DNA from: JAMLIN01 sp041676645
GTDB lineage: Bacteria > Pseudomonadota > Gammaproteobacteria > Burkholderiales > Burkholderiaceae_E
Assembly (NCBI GenBank): GCA_041676645.1
Contig: JBAYRO010000006.1
Location: 9,960 to 73,959 of the forward strand
Length of the DNA: 64,000 nt
Direction of reading: 5' to 3'
A program made the position numbers and the translations under genes. Shown here piece after piece: positions 37,587 to 46,711 of the stretch (position 1 is the first letter of the stretch; the number at the start of each line of letters is the position of its first letter). Under the pieces are notes generated by a model that saw only the letters and a list, made by a program, of their open reading frames with translations, made no database searches and was not told the DNA's origin.

Positions 37587-38939
37587 ATGAGCGTCAAGGA
37601 AGGCTCGCTCGAAGCACCCACGCGACATCCCATCGATTGGCGCGAACCGTCCTACTACGATGAACGCGCCTGCCAGGATGAAATGGAGCGGGTGTTCGAC
37701 ATCTGTCACGGATGTCGACGCTGCGTCAGCCTGTGCAACGCCTTCCCCACCCTGTTCGACCTGGTCGACGAAAGCGAGACCATGGAGGTCGATGGCGTCG
37801 ATCGCGAGGACTACTGGAAAGTCGTCGACCAGTGCTACCTCTGCGATGTCTGCTACATGACGAAGTGTCCCTACGTTCCGCCCCACCCGTGGAACGTCGA
37901 CTTCCCGCATCTGATGCTGCGCGGCAAGGCGATCCGGTTCCGCGCCGGCAACCCCCGCCGTTTTCGTGACGGCGTGCTGTCCTCGACCGACCGCAACGGC
38001 AGGCTGGCCTCGATCCCGATCGTGGTGCATGCGGTCAATGCCGCGAATCGCACTCCGCTCCTGCGCAAGGCGCTCGAAGGCAGCCTGGGCGTGCATCGCG
38101 ACGCCTGGCTGCCGGAGTTCGCCAGCCCGAGTTTCCGCTCCCGACCCCCGGCCCGCGGCGCAACGATCGAAGCTCGCGACGGTGCGCGCACACCCGGCAA
38201 GGTCGCGATCTTCACCACCTGCTACGTCAACTACAACGAACCCGGCATCGGACGCGACCTCGCCGCCGTTCTCGAGCACAACGGGATTCCGTGGATCCTC
38301 GCCGAGAAGGAATACTGTTGCGGCATGCCGAAGCTCGAGCTCGGCGACCTCGAATCCGTCGCCCGGCTGAAGGCGAAGAACATCCCGCGGCTGGCGCGAC
38401 TGGCCCGCGACGGCCATGCGATCCTCGCGCCGATTCCCTCCTGCGCCCTGATGTTCAAGCAGGAACTTCCGCTGATGTTCCCCGAGGACCAGGAGGTCCT
38501 GGCGGTGCGCGACGCCCTGTTCGACCCCTTCGAATATTTCGTCGCCCGTCACAAGGACGGTCTGCTGCGCACCGATTTCAGCCGTGAGCTCGGCAAGGTG
38601 TCCTACCACGTCGCCTGTCACCTGCGCGTCCAGAACATCGGCCAGAAGACGCGCGAGCTGCTGCAGCTGGTTCCGGCCACCGAAATATCGACGATCGAGC
38701 GCTGCTCGGGCCATGCGGGGACCTGGGGCGTGAAGAAGGAATTCCACGAAACCGCAATGAAGATCGGCCGGCCGGTGTTCCGGGCCGCCGGCAAGCATCC
38801 GGCCGGCGGCGAGCCCGACTGGGTGGCCTCGGATTGCCAGCTCGCCGGCCACCATATCGCGCAGGGCCTGGACGGCAAGGCCGACGACAGGCTCGCCCAT
38901 CCGCTGACCCTGCTGCGAATGGCCTACGGGCTCGACTGA
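37587..38939 (+). CDS. Iron-sulfur oxidoreductase with CCG domains (GlpC/HdrD-like)
   Basis: A 450-residue protein with two [4Fe-4S] motifs near the start (CHGCRRCVSLCN and CYLCDVCYMTKCP). Two CCG-type domains follow: one with EYCCGMPKLELGD near residue 250 and one with VACHLRVQNIGQKTRELL and CSGHAGTWGVKKE near residue 375. This is the architecture of GlpC and heterodisulfide-reductase D-like electron carriers. No membrane segment or flavin motif is evident, so it should work with other subunits. It lies between rubrerythrin and DUF3501, a set I recognise from other proteobacteria. Function is not established; electron transfer to rubrerythrin is my inference. AGGAG and AGG precede the ATG. 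Confidence 0.85.
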   Translation: MSVKEGSLEAPTRHPIDWREPSYYDERACQDEMERVFDICHGCRRCVSLCNAFPTLFDLVDESETMEVDGVDREDYWKVVDQCYLCDVCYMTKCPYVPPHPWNVDFPHLMLRGKAIRFRAGNPRRFRDGVLSSTDRNGRLASIPIVVHAVNAANRTPLLRKALEGSLGVHRDAWLPEFASPSFRSRPPARGATIEARDGARTPGKVAIFTTCYVNYNEPGIGRDLAAVLEHNGIPWILAEKEYCCGMPKLELGDLESVARLKAKNIPRLARLARDGHAILAPIPSCALMFKQELPLMFPEDQEVLAVRDALFDPFEYFVARHKDGLLRTDFSRELGKVSYHVACHLRVQNIGQKTRELLQLVPATEISTIERCSGHAGTWGVKKEFHETAMKIGRPVFRAAGKHPAGGEPDWVASDCQLAGHHIAQGLDGKADDRLAHPLTLLRMAYGLD

Positions 38940-38969
38940 AGCCGGCGAGCGCGACCGAGGAGCGACGCC

Positions 38970-39554
38970 ATGAGGAAACTGACGATCGAATCCCTGCTCA
39001 AGCTCGAGGACTACGCGAAGGCGCGTGACGAGTTCCGCCGCGAGGTGATGGCGCACAAGCGGGATCGCGCGCTGCGCCTGGGAGGGAATCTCAGCCTGCT
39101 GTTCGAGGATGAACTCACCGTTCGCTACCAGGTGCAGGAAATGCTGCGCATCGAGCGCACCTTCGAGGAAGCCGGCATCCGCGAGGAGCTCGACGCCTAC
39201 AACCCGCTGATTCCCGATGGCAGCAACCTGAAGGCGACCATGATGATCGAGTATCCCGACGAGACGGTGCGCCGCGAACGGCTGGTCGCCCTCAAGGGAA
39301 TCGAGCGGACTGTCTGGCTGCGCGTCGAGGGCCACGACAAGACCCTTGCGATCGCCGACGAGGATCTCGAGCGCGAGACCGAGGACAAGACCTCGGCGGT
39401 GCATTTCCTGCGCTTCGAGCTCGGCGCCGAGGCGGCAAGAAGCCTCAAGGGCGGCGCCACGCTGGCGGCCGGAGTGGAGCATCCGCAGTACCGCTTCACG
39501 GTCGATCCCGTGCCGGAAAACATCCGCGAGGCCCTGGCACGCGACCTCGACTGA
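38970..39554 (+). CDS. DUF3501 family protein
   Basis: A 194-residue protein of unknown function matching DUF3501. Typical segments are LEDYAKARDEFRREVMAHKRDRAL, LLFEDELTVRYQVQEMLRIERTFE and IQEELDAYNPLIPDGSNLKATMMIEY-like (here REELDAYNPLIPDGSNL). No catalytic or metal motif is obvious and it has no cysteines. It follows the iron-sulfur gene after 30 nt with GAGGAG before its ATG, so it is the third gene of the rubrerythrin unit. Conserved association with a CCG-type protein suggests a shared redox role. Confidence 0.87.
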   Translation: MRKLTIESLLKLEDYAKARDEFRREVMAHKRDRALRLGGNLSLLFEDELTVRYQVQEMLRIERTFEEAGIREELDAYNPLIPDGSNLKATMMIEYPDETVRRERLVALKGIERTVWLRVEGHDKTLAIADEDLERETEDKTSAVHFLRFELGAEAARSLKGGATLAAGVEHPQYRFTVDPVPENIREALARDLD

Positions 39555-39613
39555 CGCCTCTCCTGCGGATTCGAACTCGACGGGAGAACGAAGCGCCGGG
39601 GCGCGGCCTCGCT

Positions 39614-40096
39614 TCAGGCCCGCATGATCAGGGCGATCGCGTGGGCCTCGATGCATTCGCCGCGCCCGACCGGACCGAGCCGCTCGCCGGTGCGCGCCTT
39701 CACGTTGACCCGATCGGGCTCGATCGCGAGCACCTCGGCGATGCGTTCGCACATCGCCGGAACGAAGGATGCCAGCCGCGGCGCCTGGGCGATGATCGAA
39801 GCGTCGATATTGCCGATGCGCCAGCCCCGTTTGCCCAGCACGCCCCCGATGTGTGCGAGCAACACCGCGCTGTCGGCGCCGCGCCAGCGGGGATCGGTGT
39901 CCGGGAAATGGCGGCCGATATCACCCAGCGCCGCCGCGCCGATCAGCGCATCGGTGACCGCATGCAGCAGCGCGTCGGCATCCGAATGCCCCAGCAGGCC
40001 ATGGGAATGCGGAATCGTGACGCCACCGAGCACCAGGGGCCGCCCGGGCACCAGCGCATGGATGTCGTAGCCCTGGCCGATCCTGTAGGGCATCAT
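39614..40096 (-). CDS. ispF: 2-C-methyl-D-erythritol 2,4-cyclodiphosphate synthase
   Basis: Fifth enzyme of the MEP isoprenoid pathway, 160 residues, forming a trimer with zinc sites. The metal motif GYDIHAL is near the start, followed by LGHSDADALLHAVTDALIGAAALGDIG with the conserved Asp-His residues. The C-terminal KARTGERLGPVGRGECIEAHAIALI is typical. Two ATGs overlap the ispD stop (ATGATG at 40096-40091); I use the first. Together with hpnCDE it shows an isoprenoid supply to squalene. Confidence 0.96.
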   Translation of the reverse strand: MMPYRIGQGYDIHALVPGRPLVLGGVTIPHSHGLLGHSDADALLHAVTDALIGAAALGDIGRHFPDTDPRWRGADSAVLLAHIGGVLGKRGWRIGNIDASIIAQAPRLASFVPAMCERIAEVLAIEPDRVNVKARTGERLGPVGRGECIEAHAIALIMRA

Positions 40097-40830
40097 CGCC
40101 GCCCCCCGGCCTGCCGCGCGCTGCCACGCGCGCCCAGCACCGCAACCATCGCGGCGAGGTCCCCGGCGCTGGTCACCTTGAAGTTGTCGCGATGGCCCGG
40201 TACCAGTCGAGGCCGATGGCCGGCCGCTTCGATCGCCGCCGACTCGTCGGTGGCATCCGGGCATGTCCGCAAGGCATCGCGCAGCATCCCGAGCCGGAAC
40301 ATCTGCGGTGTCTGCGCGAGCCAGAGCCCCGCCCGGTCGACGGTACCCCCGGAACGCGCCGGGCTTGCGTCGGCCTCGCGCTTGATTTCGTCGGCCTCGC
40401 GCTTGATCGTGTCGGCGACCGGCAGGGCCAGCAGGGCGCCGACCGGATCCTCGATGGCGGCATCGCGCAGGGCGTCGAGCGCGGCCAGCGGCAGGCCGGG
40501 CCGGGCCGCGTCGTGCACCAGCACCCAGTCGTCGGCCGGCGCCTCGAGCGATTCGATACCGGCCAGTACGCTGTCGCGCCGGCTGGCGCCGCCGATCGCC
40601 CGCACGCTGGCGCGCGGCAGGCCCGCCAGCAGCGCCTCGGCCCGGCCGGCGTCGTCGGGCGCGACCACCACCACCAGGCGGTCGATCCACTGCGCCGCCA
40701 GCAGGGCGCGGACCGAATGCACGATCATCGGCGCATCGAAGATGGGCAGGTACTGCTTGGGCAATCCGGCTCCGAGCCGCTGCCCCTGGCCAGCGGCCGG
40801 CATGATCGCGTGGATTCGTTCGGGCACCAT
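40093..40830 (-). CDS. ispD: 2-C-methyl-D-erythritol 4-phosphate cytidylyltransferase
   Basis: Third enzyme of the MEP pathway, 245 residues. The nucleotide-binding motif is IMPAAGQGQRLGAGLPKQYLP, followed by VLVHDAARPG with the Mg-binding aspartate and TPQMFRLGML. The catalytic segment PVADTIKR is unusual: it is followed by a tandem 7-residue repeat (IKREADE, IKREADA) from a 21-nt duplication. Homologues have this only once, so a loop is lengthened close to the active-site lysine. The rest is intact. GAGGAGG lies 3 nt before the ATG. Confidence 0.95.
   Translation of the reverse strand: MVPERIHAIMPAAGQGQRLGAGLPKQYLPIFDAPMIVHSVRALLAAQWIDRLVVVVAPDDAGRAEALLAGLPRASVRAIGGASRRDSVLAGIESLEAPADDWVLVHDAARPGLPLAALDALRDAAIEDPVGALLALPVADTIKREADEIKREADASPARSGGTVDRAGLWLAQTPQMFRLGMLRDALRTCPDATDESAAIEAAGHRPRLVPGHRDNFKVTSAGDLAAMVAVLGARGSARQAGGRR
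40368..40409 (-). repeat. 21-bp in-frame tandem duplication within ispD
   Basis: Units 40368-40388 and 40389-40409 are identical over their first 19 bases and differ only at the last two. The first 19 bases begin CGTCGGCCTCGCG on the plus strand. The duplication adds seven residues and keeps the reading frame. Confidence 0.85.
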
Positions 40831-40843
40831 GAACCTCCTCGGC

Positions 40844-40853
40844 TAGAATTCTA
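40844..40853. promoter_or_regulatory. Symmetric TAGAATTCTA between ispD and mfd
   Basis: This 10-bp palindrome offers a TAGAAT -10 hexamer on both strands. On the plus strand it would start transcription about 22 nt before the TTG of mfd, and on the minus strand about 10 nt before the ispD ribosome site. Neither -35 region fits consensus well. Confidence 0.4.
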
Positions 40854-40877
40854 CTTTCACCGCACCAGAACCCATCC

Positions 40878-43800
40878 TTGATTTCTGCCGAGCTCGCATC
40901 CGGCGCCCCGCCCGCCCTTCGCCCCTCCGATCCCGCGATCGAACGACTCGAATGGCCCGCTGCGGGCCGCAAGGCTTCCCTTCCCGCCTGCGCCGGCTCC
41001 GGCGACGCCTGGCTGATCGCGCAGCTCGCGCGACACCCGGGCCGCCAGGGCGCGCTCGCGGTCGTCACCGCGCAGGCGGCCGATACGAACCGCCTGCAGG
41101 ACGAGATCGGCTTTTTCGATCCCACGATCCGCTGCGCGGTGCTCCCCGACTGGGAGACCCTGCCCTACGACGCCTTCTCGCCGCACCAGGACCTCATCAG
41201 CGAACGCCTCGCGACCCTCTACGACCTGCAGCGCGGCGCCGTCGACCTCTTGCTGGTTCCCGCCAGCACGGCCGTGCATCGGCTAGTGCCGCGGGAGTTC
41301 CTCGCATCGCGGACCTTCTTCTTCGAAAAGGGCCAGCAACTCGACGAGGCCGGCCTGCGCGAACAGCTCGTCGTCGCCGGCTACGAGAACGTGACGCAGG
41401 TCGTGCGGCCGGGCGAATTCAGCATTCGCGGCGGCCTGATCGATCTCTTCCCGATGGGATCGCGGCTGCCCTACCGGCTCGACCTGTTCGGTCCGGACAT
41501 CGAGTCGATCCGCACCTTCGATCCCGACACCCAGCGCAGCCTCTATCCGATCGACCGGGTGCGCCTGCTGCCCGGCCGCGAATTCCCGCTCGACGAGCCT
41601 GCCCGCAACCTGTTCCGCAGCCGCTGGCGCGAACGCTTCGAGGGTGACCCGAGCCGTTGCCCGGTCTACCGGGACGTGGGCAACGGCATCGCGCCCGCCG
41701 GCATCGAGTACTACCTGCCCCTGTTTCACGAGCGGACGACGAGCCTTTTCGAACACCTGCCCGCGGGCGCGACCCTGCTGCTGCATGGCGACATCGAGGG
41801 CGCACTGCGCGGCTTCGTCGAGGACACCCGGCAGCGGCATGCCTTCCTGCGCCATGATCCCGAACGACCGGTGCTCGATCCCGAGGAACTCTTCCTGGGC
41901 ATCGATGAATTCTTCGCCGCCGCCAATGCGCAGGGACGCTTCACCCTGGGCCGGGAGCCGGCGGCCTCCGGCAGTCGCGCGTACACGGTCGTGCCGCCGG
42001 ATGTCGCCATCGACCGCCGCGCCAGCGAGCCGACCGCCGCGCTGCGCCGCGCGCTGGCCGATGTCGACCGACGCTACCTCCTCGTCGCCGAATCGCCGGG
42101 CCGGCGCGAAACCCTGCAGACGATGCTCGCCGAGCACGGCATCGAATCGGCCACGATCGACGACTGGGCGGCCTTCATCGACGGCCAGGATCCGGTCGGG
42201 TTCGCAGCCGGCCCGCTGGCCGACGGGTTTGCCCGCGACGAGGCCGGCATCGTCGTCCTGACCGAAGCCGAACTCTTCGTCGGCGCGGTGCGCCGCCGTC
42301 GCGGCGGCCGCCGGGAGGCGATCACCGATGTCGACGCGATCATCCGCGACCTCTCCGAGCTCAAGGCCGGCGATCCGGTGGTGCATGTACAGCACGGCAT
42401 CGGCCGCTACCAGGGCCTGGTCAGCATGGACCTCGGCGACGGCAGCACCGAGTTCCTGCTCCTGCTCTATGCGGGCGATGCCACGCTCTACGTGCCGGTC
42501 TCGCAGCTGCACCTCATCATGCGCTACAGCGGCGCAAGTCCCGACGAAGCCCCGCTGCACCAGCTCGGCAGCGGGCAGTGGGAAAAGGCGCGCCGGCGCG
42601 CCGCGGCGCAGGCGCGCGACACCGCCGCCGAGCTCCTCAATCTCTACGCCCGCAGGGCGACGCGCATCGGCCATCGCTTCGCCTTCGATTCGCTGGACTA
42701 CGAGACCTTCGCCGAGGGCTTCGGCTTCGAGGAAACACCCGACCAGCTGGCGGCGATCCATGCGGTGGTGCAGGACATGGTCGCGGGCCGCCCGATGGAC
42801 CGGCTCGTCTGTGGCGATGTCGGCTTCGGCAAGACCGAGGTGGCCCTGCGCGCTGCCTTCGTGGCGGTTGCCGATGGCCGGCAGGTCGCCCTGCTGGCGC
42901 CGACCACCCTGCTGGCCGAACAGCACTTCCAGACCTTCTCGGACCGCTTCGCCAACTGGCCGGTGCGGCTCGCCCTGCTGTCGCGGTTCCGCTCCGCGAA
43001 GGAAGTCGCGAGCGCCATCGATGCGATCAACGGCGGCCAGGTCGACATCGTGATCGGCACCCACAAGCTCCTGTCGTCGAACCTGAAGTTCCCGCGCCTG
43101 GGCCTGACGATCATCGACGAGGAACATCGTTTCGGCGTGCGCCAGAAGGAGGCGCTCAAGGCGCTGCGCGCCGAGGTCGATGTGCTGACGCTTACCGCGA
43201 CCCCGATTCCACGCACCCTGGCAATGAGCCTGGAAGGCATCCGGGATTTTTCGGTGATCGCCACCGCACCGCAGAAGCGGCTCGCCATCAAGACCTTCGT
43301 GCGGCGCGAATCCGAGGGCGCGATCCGCGAAGCGCTGCTGCGCGAGCTCAAGCGCGGCGGCCAGGTCTACTTCCTGCACAATGAAGTCAGCACGATCGAG
43401 AACCGTCGCGAACGCCTCGCCCGGCTGGTGCCCGAGGCGCGGATCGCGGTCGCCCACGGCCAGATGGCGGAGCGCGACCTCGAGCGGGTGATGCGCGACT
43501 TCCACCAGCAGCGCTTCAATGTGCTTCTGTGCACCACGATCATCGAGACCGGCATCGACATCCCGACGGCCAACACGATCGTGATCCATCGCGCCGACAA
43601 GTTCGGCCTGGCCCAGCTGCACCAGTTGCGCGGACGGGTCGGCCGCTCGCACCATCAGGCCTATGCCTACCTGCTCATCCCCGATGAAAGCGCGATCACC
43701 CGCGATGCGAGCAAGCGGCTCGAGGCGATCCAGCTGATGGAGGACCTCGGTTCGGGCTTCTTCCTGTCGATGCACGACCTCGAGATCCGTGGCGCTGGCG

Positions 43801-44423
43801 AAGTACTCGGTGAATCCCAGGCGGGCGACATGCAGCAGGTCGGCTTCGCGATGTATACCGAAATGCTCGACGAGGCGGTGCGCGCACTCAAGGATGGCCG
43901 CGAACCGGACCTCGAGGCCCCGCTCGCCTCGACCACCGAGATCAACCTGCACCTGCCCGCGCTGCTGCCGACCGACTATTGCCCGGACGTCCACGAACGC
44001 CTGACCCTGTACAAGCGGCTCGCCAACTGCGAATCGTCCGACGCCCTCGACGAGCTCCAGGAAGAGCTGATCGACCGCTTCGGCAAGCTGCCCGACCAGG
44101 CCCGCGCCCTGGTCGACACCCATCGCCTGCGAATCCTCTCCCGGCCCCTGGGCGTCAGCCGTATCGACGCCTCCGAAAAGCTGATCCTGATCCAGTTCGT
44201 TCCCGAACCCCCGATCGATCCGCTGCGGATCATCCAGTTCATCCAGAGCCGGAAGGACACCCGGCTGGCGGGCCCCGACCGGCTGCGGATCGAGACCGCG
44301 ACCAGCGATGCGAAGGAGCGCGCCCAGCGGATCCGCGAGATCCTCGGCTGGCTCGCCAGGCCGGCCGAGGTGGCGGCGGCCGGGTCCGGGAAGAAGAAGA
44401 AGAAGGACAAGGCAGGTCGATGA
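40878..44423 (+). CDS. mfd: Transcription-repair coupling factor
   Basis: Large DNA translocase of 1181 residues that removes RNA polymerase stalled at lesions and recruits UvrA. The UvrB-homology N-terminal part has WETLPYDAFSPHQDLISERLATLY. The RNAP-interaction domain starts GDPVVHVQHGIGRYQGL near residue 495. The RecG-like motor has CGDVGFGKTEVALRAAF (Walker A), IIDEEHRFGVRQKE (DEEH) and TATPIPRTLAMSL. LHQLRGRVGRSHHQAYAYLL and the C-terminal TRCF domain follow. The only start that leaves the conserved N terminus is TTG at 40878, without a visible Shine-Dalgarno. The tail is lysine-rich. It overlaps serB by 4 nt. Confidence 0.97.
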   Translation: MISAELASGAPPALRPSDPAIERLEWPAAGRKASLPACAGSGDAWLIAQLARHPGRQGALAVVTAQAADTNRLQDEIGFFDPTIRCAVLPDWETLPYDAFSPHQDLISERLATLYDLQRGAVDLLLVPASTAVHRLVPREFLASRTFFFEKGQQLDEAGLREQLVVAGYENVTQVVRPGEFSIRGGLIDLFPMGSRLPYRLDLFGPDIESIRTFDPDTQRSLYPIDRVRLLPGREFPLDEPARNLFRSRWRERFEGDPSRCPVYRDVGNGIAPAGIEYYLPLFHERTTSLFEHLPAGATLLLHGDIEGALRGFVEDTRQRHAFLRHDPERPVLDPEELFLGIDEFFAAANAQGRFTLGREPAASGSRAYTVVPPDVAIDRRASEPTAALRRALADVDRRYLLVAESPGRRETLQTMLAEHGIESATIDDWAAFIDGQDPVGFAAGPLADGFARDEAGIVVLTEAELFVGAVRRRRGGRREAITDVDAIIRDLSELKAGDPVVHVQHGIGRYQGLVSMDLGDGSTEFLLLLYAGDATLYVPVSQLHLIMRYSGASPDEAPLHQLGSGQWEKARRRAAAQARDTAAELLNLYARRATRIGHRFAFDSLDYETFAEGFGFEETPDQLAAIHAVVQDMVAGRPMDRLVCGDVGFGKTEVALRAAFVAVADGRQVALLAPTTLLAEQHFQTFSDRFANWPVRLALLSRFRSAKEVASAIDAINGGQVDIVIGTHKLLSSNLKFPRLGLTIIDEEHRFGVRQKEALKALRAEVDVLTLTATPIPRTLAMSLEGIRDFSVIATAPQKRLAIKTFVRRESEGAIREALLRELKRGGQVYFLHNEVSTIENRRERLARLVPEARIAVAHGQMAERDLERVMRDFHQQRFNVLLCTTIIETGIDIPTANTIVIHRADKFGLAQLHQLRGRVGRSHHQAYAYLLIPDESAITRDASKRLEAIQLMEDLGSGFFLSMHDLEIRGAGEVLGESQAGDMQQVGFAMYTEMLDEAVRALKDGREPDLEAPLASTTEINLHLPALLPTDYCPDVHERLTLYKRLANCESSDALDELQEELIDRFGKLPDQARALVDTHRLRILSRPLGVSRIDASEKLILIQFVPEPPIDPLRIIQFIQSRKDTRLAGPDRLRIETATSDAKERAQRIREILGWLARPAEVAAAGSGKKKKKDKAGR

Positions 44424-45259
44424 CGCAGCGCTTCATCATCCAGCGCCCCGGACTGGCACCGGCCACGGTGGCTGAATTCTCCGCCCTCCTCGGCCGCCCA
44501 CCGGATCGGGTCGACAACGCCAGCGCGACCTGGGAGCATGCCGACGTCGACACGCGCAGGAGCGGAGAGATCGCCGCGCGCCATGGCGTCGATGCGAATC
44601 TCCTGCCGACGGGGTGCCGGCTGGCGGACTTCCGGCTGATCGCCTTCGACATGGATTCGACCCTGATCACGATCGAGTGCATCGACGAGATCGCCGAGTT
44701 CGCTGGCCGCAAGGCGGATGTCGCGGCGATCACCGAGGCCTCGATGCGCGGCGAGATCCCGGATTTCGCGCAAAGTCTCCGGCAAAGAGTGGCATTGCTC
44801 GCAGGACTCGATGAATCAGTCCTGAAACAGGTCTATGAAGAGCGGCTGCGTCTCTCGCCCGGCGCCGAAGATCTCCTGGATGCCGCCCGGGCGGCCGGCC
44901 TGAAGATCCTGCTGGTCTCGGGCGGTTTCACCTATTTCACCGAGCGCCTGCGCAGCCGGCTGCCGATCGACTACACCCGCGCCAATACCCTCGAGATCAT
45001 CGACGGCAAGCTCAGCGGTCGGGTGTTCGATCCGATCGTCGATGCCGACCTCAAGCGCGACACCGTGCTCGAGACCTGCGCCGCGATAGGCTGCGACCCG
45101 GCCGAAGCAATCGTCGTCGGCGACGGCGCCAACGATCTCAAGATGATGGCGGTGGCCGGCGTCTCCGTCGCCTATCGGGCCAAACCGGTGGTCCGCGCCG
45201 GCAGCATGCTGGGCATCGAGCACAACGGGCTCGACGCCATCGTCGGCCTGCTCAGCTGA
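44420..45259 (+). CDS. serB: Phosphoserine phosphatase
   Basis: HAD-superfamily enzyme of 279 residues making L-serine from phosphoserine. Motif I is LIAFDMDSTLITIECIDEIA (DxDST) near residue 75, motif II ILLVSGGFTYFTERL, the lysine is in LKRDTVLE and motif IV is IVVGDGANDLKMMAVAG. The first 70 residues form the short regulatory N-terminal extension found in proteobacterial SerB, less conserved here. The ATG overlaps the mfd stop (ATGA), and the 3' end overlaps the convergent rimO by 8 nt. Confidence 0.96.
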   Translation: MTQRFIIQRPGLAPATVAEFSALLGRPPDRVDNASATWEHADVDTRRSGEIAARHGVDANLLPTGCRLADFRLIAFDMDSTLITIECIDEIAEFAGRKADVAAITEASMRGEIPDFAQSLRQRVALLAGLDESVLKQVYEERLRLSPGAEDLLDAARAAGLKILLVSGGFTYFTERLRSRLPIDYTRANTLEIIDGKLSGRVFDPIVDADLKRDTVLETCAAIGCDPAEAIVVGDGANDLKMMAVAGVSVAYRAKPVVRAGSMLGIEHNGLDAIVGLLS

Positions 45260-46634
45260 TCGCCTCGCCGTAGAGGTCGTGCTCGTCCGACTCGACGATG
45301 CGCACGCTGGCGAACTCCCTCACCCGCAGCCCCGGCGCATCGTCGAGGATGACACGCCCATCGATCTCCGGCGCATCGGCCGAGGATCTCGCGATGAAGC
45401 CGGTGTTGCCGTCGGCATCGCGGATCCGCGCATCGACCAGGACCTGGATCTCGCGGCCGACCCAGCGTCGCAGCCGCCGCTCGCTGATGCCCGCCTGCAG
45501 TTCCATCAGGCGCTGGCGGCGCTCCTCGCGAAGCTCCTGCGGGACATGCCCGGCAAGCTCGTTCGCGCTCGCGCCTTCGACCGGCGAATAGGCGAAGCAT
45601 CCGACCCGGTCGAGCTCGGCCTCCTCGATGAAGTCGAGCAGATGCTCGAACTCCTCGTCAGTCTCGCCCGGAAAGCCGGTGATGAACGTGCTGCGAATCG
45701 TGAGGTCGGGGCAGATCGATCGCCACTTGCGAATCCGCTCCATGTTGGCCTGGCCGCTCGCCGGACGCTTCATCGCCTTCAGGACCCGGGGATGCGAATG
45801 CTGGAAAGGCACGTCGAGATAGGGCAGCACCCTGCCCTCGGCCATCAGCTCGAGGACCTCGTCGACATGGGGATAGGGATAGACATAGTGCAGGCGGACC
45901 CAGGCGCCCAGTTCGCCCAGTTCGCGCGCCAGCTCCGTCATCCGGGTGCGTACCGGGCGACCGTCGACGAAGCCGGTGCGATAGCGCATGTCGACGCCGT
46001 AGGCGCTGGTGTCCTGCGAGACCACCAGCAGTTCCCGACACCCGCCATCGACCAGCGCCTTCGCTTCGCGCATCACCTCGCCGATGGGCCGGCTCACGAG
46101 CTTGCCGCGCAGCGAGGGGATGATGCAGAAGCTGCACTGGTGATTGCAGCCCTCGGAGATCTTCAGGTAGGCATAGTGGCGCGGCGTCAGTCGCACGCCG
46201 GCAGCCGGCACGAGATCGATGAAGGGATCATGGGGCCGTGCCAGCTCGCGATGCACATGGGCCATGACCTCCTCGGTCGCATGCGGACCGGTCACGCCCA
46301 GCACCTTCGGATGCACCTCGCTCACGAGGGATTCGCCACTGCTGCCCCGACGGGCGCCCAGGCAGCCGGTGACGATGACGCGGCCGTTCTCGGCGAGCGC
46401 CTCCCCGATCGCATCGAGCGACTCGGCAACCGCCTCGTCGATGAAACCGCAGGTGTTGACGATCACGAGATCCGACCCGGCGTAGTCGCCGACGATCTCG
46501 TAGCCCTCGGCGCGCAACTGGGTCAGGATGCGCTCGGAGTCGACGGTGGCCTTCGGGCAGCCGAGGGAAACGAAGCCGACGCGCGGTGCCGGCCCGGGGG
46601 CGGCACGAGGTTCGGTCTGGGAAACGCTGGCCAT
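45252..46634 (-). CDS. rimO: Ribosomal protein S12 methylthiotransferase RimO
   Basis: Radical SAM enzyme of 460 residues that adds a methylthio group to Asp89 of S12. The N-terminal UPF0004 domain holds the auxiliary-cluster cysteines in VSLGCPKATVDSE, VNTCGFIDEA and VTGCLGAR. The radical SAM motif is CNHQCSFCIIP near residue 165, and a TRAM domain closes the protein. The wording SLGCPKATVDSE and QDTSAYG identifies RimO rather than MiaB. It lies downstream of phaR on the same strand after 77 nt. Confidence 0.97.
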   Translation of the reverse strand: MASVSQTEPRAAPGPAPRVGFVSLGCPKATVDSERILTQLRAEGYEIVGDYAGSDLVIVNTCGFIDEAVAESLDAIGEALAENGRVIVTGCLGARRGSSGESLVSEVHPKVLGVTGPHATEEVMAHVHRELARPHDPFIDLVPAAGVRLTPRHYAYLKISEGCNHQCSFCIIPSLRGKLVSRPIGEVMREAKALVDGGCRELLVVSQDTSAYGVDMRYRTGFVDGRPVRTRMTELARELGELGAWVRLHYVYPYPHVDEVLELMAEGRVLPYLDVPFQHSHPRVLKAMKRPASGQANMERIRKWRSICPDLTIRSTFITGFPGETDEEFEHLLDFIEEAELDRVGCFAYSPVEGASANELAGHVPQELREERRQRLMELQAGISERRLRRWVGREIQVLVDARIRDADGNTGFIARSSADAPEIDGRVILDDAPGLRVREFASVRIVESDEHDLYGEAIS

Positions 46635-46711
46635 GGGTATTGCTCGTGGTGGATCCAGAACGGCATCCTACCAACTCCGCCCGGCCCCGGCACGCAGCGG
46701 GTGAACAGGCC

